Origin: Craspedostauros australis
Lineage: Eukaryota; Bacillariophyta; Bacillariophyceae; Mastogloiales; Achnanthaceae
Direction: 5' to 3'
Assembly (NCBI GenBank): GCA_026770025.1
Contig: JAMXDE010000007.1
Span: 2,914,001 to 2,978,000, forward strand
DNA: 64,000 bases
In this document: in pieces, positions 54,441 through 64,000 of the stretch
How positions within the stretch are numbered: the first letter of the stretch is position 1
How the letters are laid out: each line of letters begins with the position of its first letter
Made by a program: the position numbers and the translations under genes
Notes under the pieces: model-generated
What the model was told of the DNA's origin: nothing
The model's database searches: none
Seen by the model: the letters and a program-made list of their open reading frames with translations, nothing else

Positions 54441-56147
54441 TCAGCCTTTCGGACCTTGCAGCACGTGCCACATCTGATGATGAACTGCGCGAGAACACAA
54501 AAGGGAAGCAACGCAGTCTGTCTCCAAATCAGCAAGGGAAATTTCATTCTCTTGCAATGCTGTCTGAAATGACGATTGGGTGTCGCTATTGCTACCATCT
54601 CGACCACTTCCCTGACAGAAGAGCTCCTTCACCCACATGAGGTAGGACCAAGCATGAGGTGATATCGTCAGCGGCTGCTTTGCCGCCGCTGACGATGTTG
54701 AATGTGTCGACACTGCAGCCCTGGGGCCTTCTGCAGCTGCGTGGTTTGTCGTTGCTCTGCGATACACGGATCGAATGTCATGCTCGACCAGCGAAGGCCA
54801 TATCTGCGACTTCCACGCCTCTTGCATTGGACCTTGGGACGTGCTGCGGCATGCCATTGCCACCACCGCAACGATCGTTCTTCGGAAGATCCAGAGGGAT
54901 TCATGATCATCAAACTTATCCACCAGATCACGGACTGATTGCAGCGCATCCAGCACGAACGCGTGCCTGTCCATTGGCAACGGATATCCTTTGCTACCAA
55001 TGCCACCGCTGGCATCACTGCCGCTCTCCTCATCATTGGCCAGCAAGAGATGCAAGACTTGGCACCCGTAGTGCACCGCTGAATGGTCGCTGATGTGCTT
55101 GTGCAGCCAGGCGATGATCGCATCCCATTCCACTTTCAGAAGTGCATCGAGGTTCCTTTGCGCATCCGTGTTTATACCAGTGGAGCCATCGCCAATGGTC
55201 GTACCGGTGTGAAGGTAACGCAGCATCCACCACCTATGGGTCCACGCATAGTAGTTCTTCGGGAATTGCTCTGCCACGCGATGGCATGTCTCTATCTCGC
55301 CACGCGCAATGGCCATCTTGTCATTCCAACATTGAGGTCGGTACGTATCTGCGCCACTATCCGTCTCATCGGCCGTCTGTACGATCTGATTGACCACAAA
55401 CTTTCGATGTGCCCAAGATGAAGGGCTGCGTCGCATGCATGCACAAAGGGTAGAAGAATGCTGCAACGGCAACTGATGTGAGAGTCCAGTATGGTCCATG
55501 GAATAATCATGCAGTTGAGTCGATGGTAGTCTCCGTGCAGAGTAGAGTAGAATATCACTGTGTGATGTTATACTATGGAGGACGGGAGTAATCGTGCATT
55601 CATCGATGCCCAAGAAGCTCCCCCCACCAATCAGTTCTCATGTCGAGCAACGGACTTACGCTTTTGAGTGCTGTGTCATCAACAGGTCCAGGAACTTCAA
55701 CTCCGATCTCCACATCTGCTGGGAATCTTCGTCGTCAACGAGACTTGCAGCTCGGTGGAGGATGCACCTTCTGCGGTCTGCCCAGACGGTGGCATGGTCC
55801 GGATTGACCAGCAGTAGACACAGCGTGGCCTTCAACATTCTCGCACGAACGGGCTGCTGTTTCACAGCGTCTTTGCCTGCAGCATCACCGGTTGCATTGT
55901 GCAGCGCCCCGCGCAGGTCCTTGTACTCGGAACGAATCGTTCGAGTCATGGAAGGCAACGCTCTGGCCTCCAATCCAAAGTGCCCGTCCTGCAGAACCAA
56001 GCAGGACTTGAGGTTGTCACCCTCCCACCAAGACCGTGCCTGATCCTTGCCTCCTCCGAGAACAGTAATGGCGAAGTCGACTGGATCCTCATCGAGAATG
56101 CCGCAGATCGTGTCAATCAAAACCCACGCTGACTTGCTGCTCCCCAT
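54441..56147 (-). CDS. PTAR1: PTAR1-like protein (prenyltransferase alpha-subunit repeats), 2 exons
   Basis: Exon 1 is 56147-55660 and exon 2 is 55425-54441, with a 234-bp phase-2 intron (donor GTAAGT, acceptor GCAG). The product is about 490 residues. PPTA-type repeats are seen as LLLVNPDHATVWADRRRCI and ELKFLDLLMTQHSKAPSSWA with HRKFV across the splice. They continue as AEQFPKNYYAWTHRWWMLR and in the later HYGCQVLHLLL and DDHESLWIFRR blocks. Such repeats form the alpha-alpha superhelix of protein prenyltransferase alpha subunits. The spacing and the YYAWTHRWW form are closest to PTAR1, which partners a geranylgeranyltransferase beta subunit (GGTase-III) in animals. An Ala/Ser-rich loop lies near 420-430. 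The start is the first ATG in frame. Confidence 0.8.
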
Positions 56148-56466
56148 TCTTCTTTGAAATCTGTTGCCTGCTTTAGTGATCGCTGTGGATTGTGAACCTC
56201 CACTGTGGATGCTCCGTTGTTGCCGTATCCGTCGGGTTTGGTGGTACACACGAAATGAGGAAACAGATCTTGTGCTGCGAGAGATCTCGTTTTTGTGTGA
56301 TGGTTCATCCTTTACTGGACTGGAAGCTGTCTTGATTCGTGACTGACGGGCCAAAATGCTTCGTTCTGGCAGTGTGAGGTGAGGAAAGAGGAATTACGAG
56401 GTGGCACTGACCCCACCACACACACTCCGAATCGGCGGAGCATGAGAAGTAGAGTGTAAAGCACCC
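56148..56466. other. Spacer, no gene seen
   Basis: Upstream flank of the PTAR1-like gene, running into mobile-element debris. The open frame upstream of the gene's ATG could mean a longer N-terminus from another exon. Confidence 0.45.
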
Positions 56467-56684
56467 TTAGAGGCAATAACTAATGGATGGTGGCGGGCGC
56501 CTCCCCATGACAGAATCAAGATGCCCGTTGTTGAGCATGTATGCCACCTGCTTCGTGAGAATGTCCGAGAGGTTGAATGCAGACATAACGTACAGCAACA
56601 AGAGCAGGGTGCGATCAACCCAGTCGAGAACAGCCAGGTTGCGGATATCCATGAGGAAATTCTGTCGCGATAGAGGACCCCTGA
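56467..56684 (-). mobile_element. Copia remnant: end of RNase H only
   Basis: On the minus strand it reads as the C-terminal end of a copia RNase H (LSRQNFLMDIRNLAVLDWV, NLSDILTKQVAYMLNNGHL, GRRPP). Nothing else of the element is present in this orientation. It is a short fossil fragment, interrupted on its right by the palindrome-bearing segment. Confidence 0.75.
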
Positions 56685-58548
56685 TGTCTCAGGAGACAAA
56701 CTTTTTCACCTTTGTGCGAGGGCCTTGTCTCCTGAGACAAAACCAAAAATAACACGACGTTTCCTCGCGATGGGAAAAGTGGTCGACCAGTTGGACTAAA
56801 ACTAGAATTGGACGCTCGTCTCGTCGCACATTTTCTTCGTGTATTTTCTTCGTACTTTTTGTTGTTGTCCACGTTTTCACGTAGTTATGGCATAGTTTCG
56901 GACACTCGCCAGGTGTTGTTGTTGTTTGCATTGCATATGAAGGTGCTTGCTATCTAGTTGTATGCAATACCATTACTACTGACACACTGGTGACTACCAC
57001 TTGTTCCTCTGCACCATTCCAGTGCCATACGGTGGTGTGGGAGCACTGGTATCAATGCAATCATGCCATACACTGCAGCGACGATGACCCAGAGGTCGCC
57101 ATGAGGCAGGTTGTGACGAGTTACAGTGCTGACTATATGATGAAGCAAGGTGATGAGGTGCTACCACCGCAGCCTCGGAATGCCTGCCAATGACAGGCAA
57201 GGGTGCCACTGACATAGGGACTATATCAATTTGTATTGGGCAAATGCACAGAGTGATCGGCGTCCCTGTCGATCAAGTTCCCGCAGAAATAGGCACGTGG
57301 CTTTGCAGGCAATGGTAACATGCCTGCCTGGGGGCATCCAACACAGAAATACATGCAGACAAGTAGAGTGCAACGAGTGGAAGGAGGGTTCTGGTGAAAG
57401 GAATCGAGATCTGCGGAGAGCACATGCATGTCAACTCGATAGCCGTTCTGCCTCGTGCCCAACACAAGATCAAGCAGGCCACACAAACGCGCCTCTAGCG
57501 AAGGCCGGACAAACAAGTAAACAGCTTAATCCTTGAGTTCTATATGCGCCAATCCAGTGCCAGAATGTCACCAGCAACTGGTCTCATTTCATTGCGTTTC
57601 GATTGCAGATGTGACCCTTTCCGTTCCTACTTGCTTTTGTTCCATGGCTGTCACAGGTCTCACACATTGCGTCAACACCGCATTCTTACGAATACCCTGT
57701 GCCATGGTCGATTTCTAAATCAGCGTTGCGCTCCTTTGCAGTTGGATCTAATCTCTGACAATTGCACGAAAGATTGGGGTTTTGTATTTGTGCTCGTGTC
57801 ATCCAAGAGGAGACTTTTTGTTCTTCCCATGTCTATGACCGCCATGCAGTGAATGATGGAGTATTGCTTTTTCAATGCAAGAGAGATGGAATGAATAGTA
57901 GCTTGTACTTGCAAGGTATTGTGGGGAATATTGCAAGTGGTGAACTTGCCATGACGGATGGGCACGGGCAAGCATCAATCTTTGCACTCGCCACAATGCT
58001 GGAGAGAAGGCACGAAGCCAGCAAGCAAATGGATGTGCCCTTCCAACAGAGCAGGAGCAATAATGGTCTACAAAGCAAGCAACTGGAGAGGTCGGTTTGC
58101 AAGATGAACGGATACAACAGAACTGGAGACGAAGATACTTGACTCTTGCCTGCTCGATCCCATAGCAAGCAAGTACAGCAACAGCTAGACAACACCATGC
58201 ATATATTATGCAAGATCTATGTCATTCATATGCTCTGCAGTGAATTGTTTAGTCAGATATGCAACAAAGCCAACATATCACTGCTGATGGTCAAAAAGCA
58301 CGGGAAAAGTACGCAGTATTTCTCTTGTTGGTCGTGAAAGCACAGGAGACAATTGAGGTTTTGGGTGTTGTTGTTTTTGGTTTTACTCGATTGAGTCCGC
58401 TGTCTTTCGGTTCCGTGTTAATTTACCACACTAATTTTGAGTTTGTCTCCTGAGACAACATTCTTGGTCCACATCCGGGTGCCTTGTCTCAGGAGACAAA
58501 AAGGCCCGATTTTGTCTCCTGAGACATGAAAATTTCCTCATGGATATC
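56644..58548. mobile_element. 1.9-kb segment bounded by inverted repeats and studded with a 14-bp palindrome
   Basis: The outer ends are an 18-bp perfect inverted repeat (GATATCCATGAGGAAATT at 56644-56661, its complement at 58531-58548). Just inside lie copies of TGTCTC(AG or CT)GAGACA: two on the left (56685-56698, 56727-56740) and three on the right (58444-58457, 58486-58499, 58513-58526). The left and right ends align with each other in inverted orientation, with indels. This resembles the terminal inverted repeats of a decayed DNA transposon with repeated transposase sites. The interior (about 56743-58440) has only short ORFs and no recognisable transposase. The outermost 18 bp also reads as copia RNase H on the left, so an inverted duplication of copia sequence is an alternative. 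Confidence 0.5.
56743..58440. other. Interior of the palindrome-bounded segment
   Basis: Only short ORFs occur (for example 56990-57193 and 57762-58142, plus). None has a motif I recognise. It may be the eroded body of a transposon, or unrelated DNA trapped between inverted repeats. Confidence 0.4.
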
Positions 58549-58662
58549 GATGTGGCGTGAGAATATCCCGCGTGACCCTTCCACCGAGAAGACGTATGTA
58601 GGACCAGTACTAAAAAAACTAACGTAGAACGTGTACAAACACTACCAGAACAAAAACTTTGA

Positions 58663-59377
58663 CAATGACGCGCACAGACGCAACAAACGGCTCTGGCAGA
58701 GCCAACCCAAGACACCCCCGCACCCAGAAAAGGGCACTGGGACGAGCAGGAAGAGGAGGGCGACACAATGGTGGTAACGGCGGCAAAGGGCATGGAGGAG
58801 GGGGACGGAAACAGTCCAGAGAAGCTGCACAGAAGAAAGCGGTGAAATCCATCACAGAGACGGGTGGTGGCTGTTGGATTTGGAGTCATGACCATGAGAA
58901 ATCGTGGGGCGACATTCTTTGGGAGCGCAATTTGCTGACATGAGATGCAGAACCCTTTGCAACCGCCACAGGGGCAGAAGGCGCACTTGACAAAACCATC
59001 GCGCACACCAAAGCGAACTCCAAAAACAAGGAAGTGGGGAAACGCTGGAAGAGTGGACGGAAGTGTTCCAAAATGCTGACGACAACAAGCTTCAGCCAGA
59101 CCAGAACATCAACCTGGTGGAACTCATGATTCAACTGGTAGCCACCCCCAACATCTTCCCCAACATGTGGGATGCAGGATGGATCAGAGCCACGCATGAG
59201 ACTCCGGCATGGATAGCAGCACGAATTGTATTCATGAGGCCCAAAGGGATCGAGTTTGAAGACGAGGAGGAGAACACAACGTCCCCAAACCCAAAGAAGA
59301 AGAAGAAGCAACGCAAACCAAAACGCAAAGTGGTGGTTTTTCCAAGGAAGACAGCACATGTCGAGATGTACATGTGA
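58663..59377 (+). pseudogene. Decayed relative of the unassigned ORF at 63274
   Basis: The stretch begins with an ATG and a Gly/Arg-rich basic peptide and ends in a Lys-rich tail (NPKKKKKQRKPKRKVVVF). A central block near 59050-59235 is clearly related to the ORF at 63274: EEWTEVFQNADDNK versus EEWTEVFMKG, then LVATPNIFP versus LLATKADMFP, then AWIAARIVF versus PWIAARVVN. The region is not open in one frame and has several breaks, so it is a decayed copy. Both copies sit beside or inside copia debris, which points to a mobile or element-borne gene. The family is not recognised. Confidence 0.6.
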
Positions 59378-60139
59378 GTATATGTCGAGATGTACGTGTA
59401 TATGTGCATCGTTCACCCGTTATTCTCTCATACGCACTTGAACGGTACAACTACATTCGTGTCAATAGTATGCTGTGATTCGTCAGAATTACAGCAGAAA
59501 TGGAACACACGAAAATGAGCAGAATTTCTGGAGGAAATTTGCAATCAACGATTTCTGAGAGAATTGGAAATATCGTCCGTCCATCCATCAATGGTATCAA
59601 GAGAATCTTGAGGTACTTCCCAACTAAACCTCAGATGACAATATCATCTGACAGACTGCTGCATCACCAATGGAACATGACATCTGGAGAGCAGAAGGAC
59701 GCCTACTGACGTCGACAGGATGTCATCATGTCACCACGTCGACATCTGTCTTCAAGTCAGAGCAGGAAGCGAAGATCCGATGACTGAAGGGCATCAAGAT
59801 CATGGATACAGGAGATGAACTTCAAATGGTAAGTACTCATGGAGTAGGAACCAGTACTGAATGAACGAAGTGTCGAATGTGGAGTACGCATTGAACACGG
59901 AGTATCGTGTAGCACGAAGCACACAATGCTGAGACAGAGAGATAGAGAGAGAATACAAAGAGTAGCGAGAGAGCATCTCGCACACTGACTCCTAGTCAGA
60001 GACTGAATCTACAAAACAGATTGAAGTGCCAAGAGCATCGGGCAAGAGAGAAGACACCGAGAGGATCGGAGTGCCAACGTAATGAAATAGCAAACAGAAC
60101 GACTATCAACAACACCTTCTTCCACGATCGTAGGCTTCC
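59378..60139. other. Spacer with no assigned content
   Basis: A dyad around GTCGAC occurs at about 59709-59745. CCAGTACTGAAT at 59851 echoes CCAGTACTAAAA at 58597. A short ORF (59500-59709) has no recognisable motif. GA-rich runs lie near 59935-59975. Confidence 0.4.
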
Positions 60140-63112
60140 AATCACGGAACTTGCCAACATGAGTATCTGTGGGATTACTGCTTTGAATACTGTGAGGAGA
60201 TCCGGAGCCATACAGCACTATCTGTATACGATCTGCATGGAGGAACACCTGCCACCATCCTGTCCAGCGACACAGCCGACATCTCACACATTGCCGAATT
60301 TGCATGGTTTGACTTCGTCTGGTATATCAACATACAGGATGCCTCCATGAGTGTGAAACAACTCGGACGCTACTTGGGGCCAAGCCGTTCTGTCGGCGAG
60401 GCCATGTGCTCGTACATACTCACCGCCAATGGCGTTGTTGTTTCCAAATCCTCTGTCTTACCTCTCTCACACGATGATACGAACGACGACGTGCTACAAC
60501 AGAAACAGACCGACTTCATGACGAAACTGAGTACCAAATGAAACAAACGCATGGAAGGCATGGAACCAGATGACGACGGCGACGAAGTCGATGACACCGC
60601 CGCTGATATCGCCTTCCTACAGAACACAGAACCACTGGAATCCATCGTCGAACCCGAAGATGTCTCCAGCGAGGTGTACGATCGCTATATCACGGCCAAG
60701 GTCGTCCTGCCGACAGGGGACGAGATGCGATATGGCACTGTGAGACGAAGGAAACGCGACGCAGAAGGCAACCTCATCGGCCATTCGCATGACAACCCGA
60801 TGCTTGATACATCACGCTACGAAGTCGAGTTCCTCGACGGGCATCAGGAAGCATTCAGCGCTAACCAAATCGCAGAAAACATCTACGCTCGTGTCGACGA
60901 GGACAGTTATGAGACCGTCCTCATGGACGAAATCATCGACCACAAACGCTTACCCTCTGTCTCTTTTGCTTCTCACAAAACGAAATCCACGAAAGGATGG
61001 AAACTGTGCATACGATGGAAAGACGGATCAACCTCATGGATACACCTGCGTGACGCGAAGGAGGCCGACCCCGTCTGTGTGGCTGAATACGCGGAGGCCA
61101 ATCTCCTTGTCAACGAACCGGCATTCAAGTGGTGGGTGCCACACACCCTCCGCAAGCGGCAGCGCATCATCATTTCGACGAAGCGGAGACAAGTGCACAA
61201 ACAAGAGATGTTCGACGTTGCGCTACCAACCTCCGTGCGACATGCGCTGGCCATCGATGCAGAGACAGGCACGGATATGCGGCGCAAGGCAATCGAAAAG
61301 GAGATGAAAGCTGTTCGCCCTGCCTTCGACATCAAAGAGACTGACACTCCCAATCCGGTTGGACACCAATACATGGAGTGTCACATGATCTTCGCAGTGA
61401 AGGTCAATCTCACATGCAAAGCACGATTGGTGGCTGGCGGTCACATGACGGAGGCACCAGCGGCCATCACCTATGCGAGTGTGGTGTCACGCGAAAGCGT
61501 ACGCATTACATTCATGATTGCCGCACTCAATGATCTCAACATACTGGCAGCTGACGTCCAAAATGCATACCTGAACGCACCGTGCAGAGAACGAATATAC
61601 ACGCAATGCGGGCCCGACTTCGGGTCCGATCAAGGCAAACTTGCCGTCATCTGTCGGGCCTTGTATGGCCTGAAGTCCAGCAGGGCCGCTTGGCGAGCGC
61701 ATCTGGCTGAGACGCTGCGCGATTCGATGGGATACACATCCTGCCGCGCTGACAGCGACGTCCGGATGAAGCCAGCTGTGGCGAGCGATGGGTCAGAGTA
61801 TTATAAATACGTGCTTGTGTATACAGACGACATCCTTGCGGTGCCGAAACAACCCCAGCGCATCCTAGATGCAATCGGCTCACACTTCTTCCTCAAACCG
61901 AGTTCCACGGCCCTCCTACTACTTACCTCGGCTCCACTATCGCACCATACCACATTGACTCTGATGCTACACGTCCCAAATGGAGCATGGGATCACAAGC
62001 ATACATACGAGCCGCCATCAAGATCGTAACAAAGTGGCTCACAGACAGACAGGGGCGCCTCAAAACAAAAGCACCCAGCGTGATACCAAACGGATACCGA
62101 CCCGAATTGGATGCAACACCATTGTGCGATGCAGAAGAGATGACATTCTACCAGCAACTAATTGGCATCCTACATTGGACTGTTGAACTGGATCGAATCG
62201 ACATCTGCTGTGAAACGTCCATGATGTCCTCATACTGTGCTGCGCCACGTACGGGTCACTTGCGGACGCTCTTCCATATGTTTGCCAATTTGAACTCACA
62301 CGATCGTTCTCATCTTGTCTTTGATGATGCATACGTTGACAAACCTGCTGTGATACAACCTGTTGGAACGAAATCAAGGATGGGATTCCGCACCGAAACG
62401 TAGAGTGATCAGATCGTTGTTGGGGCGGGGATGAGTGTTGTTATTGAGTATTATTCGTATGAGTAGTAGAATGCGGGCGAGCTCACAAGATGGTTTCTTG
62501 AGAACTGTGAGCATGAGAGATACATGACAGGTCTCATGCAAATTGCAAGTGAAATTAACACGGAGACAACACGGCAAATGTGCGTGTTACTGCGTGAAGA
62601 TGAGGTGCAAAAGGTCAATGAACAAAACACCACGATACCACTTGTTGTGAATTACATCTTCTCACGATGTTGCTAGTAGTACGATCACACGATTGATCGT
62701 ATTCACTTGAGAAGGTCTTGGTAAGATTCGCACGTGTCACACCCAAGATCCAAGTCTGTCCTGATTGGGCAGATTGGTTCATCTTGGCAAGAAATCAATT
62801 TCCGCGACATTTTTGGATCTGTGATTGAGGGAAAACGATTCTTGCGACGCGAAATGTGACACAAATTTGACACAACGGATTTTTGACCAAAATTTCCGTT
62901 CGGAACAGAAAAGGTAAGAAAAGTGGAGATTTCTGATTGGTTGACAGGTGTCGCTATTGTTAGAGATTTAGCGTTGCGCTAATACAACCAGAGTGGGGCG
63001 ACTTCTACGCCGACGCCCACGAACAGATACCAAATGATATGCCACCACCACGCGGAAAGGAGGTCCAGATGACTTGCTTTGTTGATGCTGACCATACTCT
63101 TCTGGAATCGCT
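60140..63112 (+). mobile_element. Copia remnant of diatom CoDi type, interrupted and truncated
   Basis: On the plus strand it reads as the end of integrase (YLWDYCFEYCEEIRSHTA, TPATILSSDTADISHI), an integrase C-terminal/linker part (about 60260-61300) and reverse transcriptase (about 61320-61900: ADVQNAYLNAPC, YGLKSSRAAWR, VLVYTDDILAV). The start of the RNase H zone appears near 62985-63112 (WGDFYADAHEQIP, MTCFVDADH). No LTRs, gag or protease are visible. The reading is broken about three times, including a separate insertion at 62361-62981, and it stops abruptly where the segment with the 63274 ORF begins. It is a fossil and older than the insertions in it. Confidence 0.8.
62361..62981. mobile_element. 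621-bp insertion in the copia remnant, flanked by 8-bp direct repeats
   Basis: The inserted DNA is bracketed by ATACAACC (62353-62360 and 62982-62989), an 8-bp target-site-duplication-like repeat, and copia sequence lies on both sides. It starts TGTTGGAACGAAATC and ends GCGTTGCGCTA. The ends show at best a weak inverted match (GGAACG..AAATC against GCAACGCTAAATC). No coding capacity is seen, so it looks like a non-autonomous DNA transposon. An 8-bp duplication is typical of hAT and several other superfamilies. Confidence 0.55.
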
Positions 63113-63273
63113 AAATTAAAAGGCGTACGTAGACCCAGTAGGTGTTGAATTCACGTAAGAGTCAGTACTGAAACTACGGTTATCGCCAACGGTTTCGGAA
63201 CTCGTGAACGTATGCAAAAATAATGACAAAACACATAAAATTTAAAAGGAAGCAGAGTCTTCACAAGACCAAC
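63113..63273. other. Leader of the unassigned ORF
   Basis: This starts where copia sequence stops. GGCGTACGTAGACCCAGTA here and GACGTATGTAGGACCAGTA near 58582 are similar, so the leader as well as the ORF may be shared by the two copies. Confidence 0.4.
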
Positions 63274-64000
63274 ATGGCGCCAACGACAAAGAGCAAAGAT
63301 GGAGACCCCTACCGCAACAAACAGAAGAAGAAACAAGTGAATTTTGGGGGAGTTACGATCTCAGGCACACCAAATGAGGGTATCGCCAAAAAACAGGCAA
63401 CATGGACGGAAGCGGAAGAGAAAGAAGTCAAGAGGAAGATGACGATGAGCAATGCCAAACCGTACCCGGAATGCGTAGGATCAGGCAACTCCATCAACAC
63501 AGCATGGAGAGTGGTCCGAAACTACCTCAAGTGCGAAAGAGGAGACCTGGAGACAATGGAGGAATGGACCGAGGTATTCATGAAAGGGAAAGCCTGCCAT
63601 TGGGATGCAGCCACGAACCAGAAGGTGCAACAGATGGAAGCTCGACTCCTGGCCACGAAAGCAGACATGTTCCCACCGGTATTCTGGAAAGAAGGGAACA
63701 TTTTGGGCAGCATCATGACCAACCCTTGGATAGCTGCCCGAGTAGTCAACAAGACAACATCGACCAAATCACCGGAGAAACGACGCAGAATCGGCGGCGA
63801 CAACGAGCTGAAAAAGGACGCAACTACGGCAGACGAGGCAGGACCCCAACAAACCAGAAAGACAAAGAAAAAGCCAAAGGCCAAGTCAAGCAAGGCGACA
63901 CAGCGCCAGACCATCAGCACCACAGCAACGGAGAAGCAAGGGAGCACAGCCAAGAACCCATACAAAAAGGATTCCCCAACGTTGGCAGAAGCCTTGAAAT
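63274..64000 (+). CDS. Unassigned basic protein, open to the window edge (partial)
   Basis: An ATG at 63274 opens a frame that stays clear for 242 codons to the end of the window. Its N-terminus is Lys-rich (MAPTTKSKDGDPYRNKQKKK). A central region of about 50-155 looks folded (ATWTEAEEKEVKRKM, INTAWRVVRNYLKCERGD, EEWTEVFMKG, LLATKADMFPPVFWKEGN, NPWIAARVVN). The following part is Lys/Thr/Ala-rich and probably disordered (KSPEKRRRIGG, KTKKKPKAKSSKATQRQ). Its relative at 58663-59377 is decayed while this copy is intact as far as seen. It abuts truncated copia sequence. Basic, DNA- or RNA-binding character is plausible. Whether it belongs to a transposon, a virus-like element or a host family cannot be told. 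Confidence 0.6.
   Translation, partial: MAPTTKSKDGDPYRNKQKKKQVNFGGVTISGTPNEGIAKKQATWTEAEEKEVKRKMTMSNAKPYPECVGSGNSINTAWRVVRNYLKCERGDLETMEEWTEVFMKGKACHWDAATNQKVQQMEARLLATKADMFPPVFWKEGNILGSIMTNPWIAARVVNKTTSTKSPEKRRRIGGDNELKKDATTADEAGPQQTRKTKKKPKAKSSKATQRQTISTTATEKQGSTAKNPYKKDSPTLAEALK

Noticed and set aside
57762-58142. 126-aa plus-strand ORF inside the palindrome-bounded segment
   Set aside because: No recognisable transposase or other domain, so it cannot be called as the element's gene.
59500-59709. 69-aa ORF between the decayed ORF copy and the copia remnant
   Set aside because: Too short and without motif or match to the 63274 ORF.

Overview
The window looks like nuclear DNA of a diatom (Bacillariophyta). 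The best single marker is an intact, intronless front-end fatty acid desaturase at 19877-21331. It has an N-terminal cytochrome b5 domain and three histidine boxes, and closely resembles diatom delta-6 desaturases. Three proteins carry the diatom-typical DUF6824 motif (DILLGRG/DVLFGRG type). Introns are few, short and GT-AG, the genes carry much Gln/Asn/Ser low complexity, and the Ty1/copia elements are of types common in diatoms. The species cannot be named from the sequence.

Layout. 1-3206: 3' part of a broken copia element with its LTR. 3540-5132: spliced dual-specificity phosphatase. 5133-11435: gene-poor, with one weak spliced candidate gene. 11441-17166: a complete-looking copia element with identical LTRs and a 5-bp target duplication. 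17381-18673: two 20-bp tandem arrays and a (GTT)45 microsatellite, lying 5' of the desaturase. 19877-21331: desaturase. 23122-30195: two tail-to-tail paralogues (CRAL-TRIO/Sec14-like front, DUF6824 back). 31968-34319: patatin-like lipase. 34883-37395: secreted protein of unknown function. 38921-40918: third DUF6824 protein. 43639-50422: four minus-strand genes (multi-pass membrane protein, small membrane protein, M50 metalloprotease with mitochondrial-type leader, AlkB-type dioxygenase). 53194-53934: small diatom-type protein. 54441-56147: PTAR1-like prenyltransferase-alpha-repeat protein. 56467-64000: an accessory zone of nested mobile-element debris, ending in an unassigned ORF that runs off the window and has a decayed relative 4.6 kb upstream.

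The genes do not form an operon-like pathway. Two lipid-related enzymes (desaturase, patatin-like lipase) and two Sec14-like proteins lie within 15 kb, but I see no evidence that they act together. Four near-identical copies of a 16-bp TATA-containing motif, two of them upstream of the tail-to-tail paralogues in the same orientation, are the clearest candidate regulatory signal. The least explained coding content is the ORF family at 58.7-59.4 kb and 63.3-64.0 kb, together with the palindrome-studded inverted repeat at 56.6-58.5 kb.
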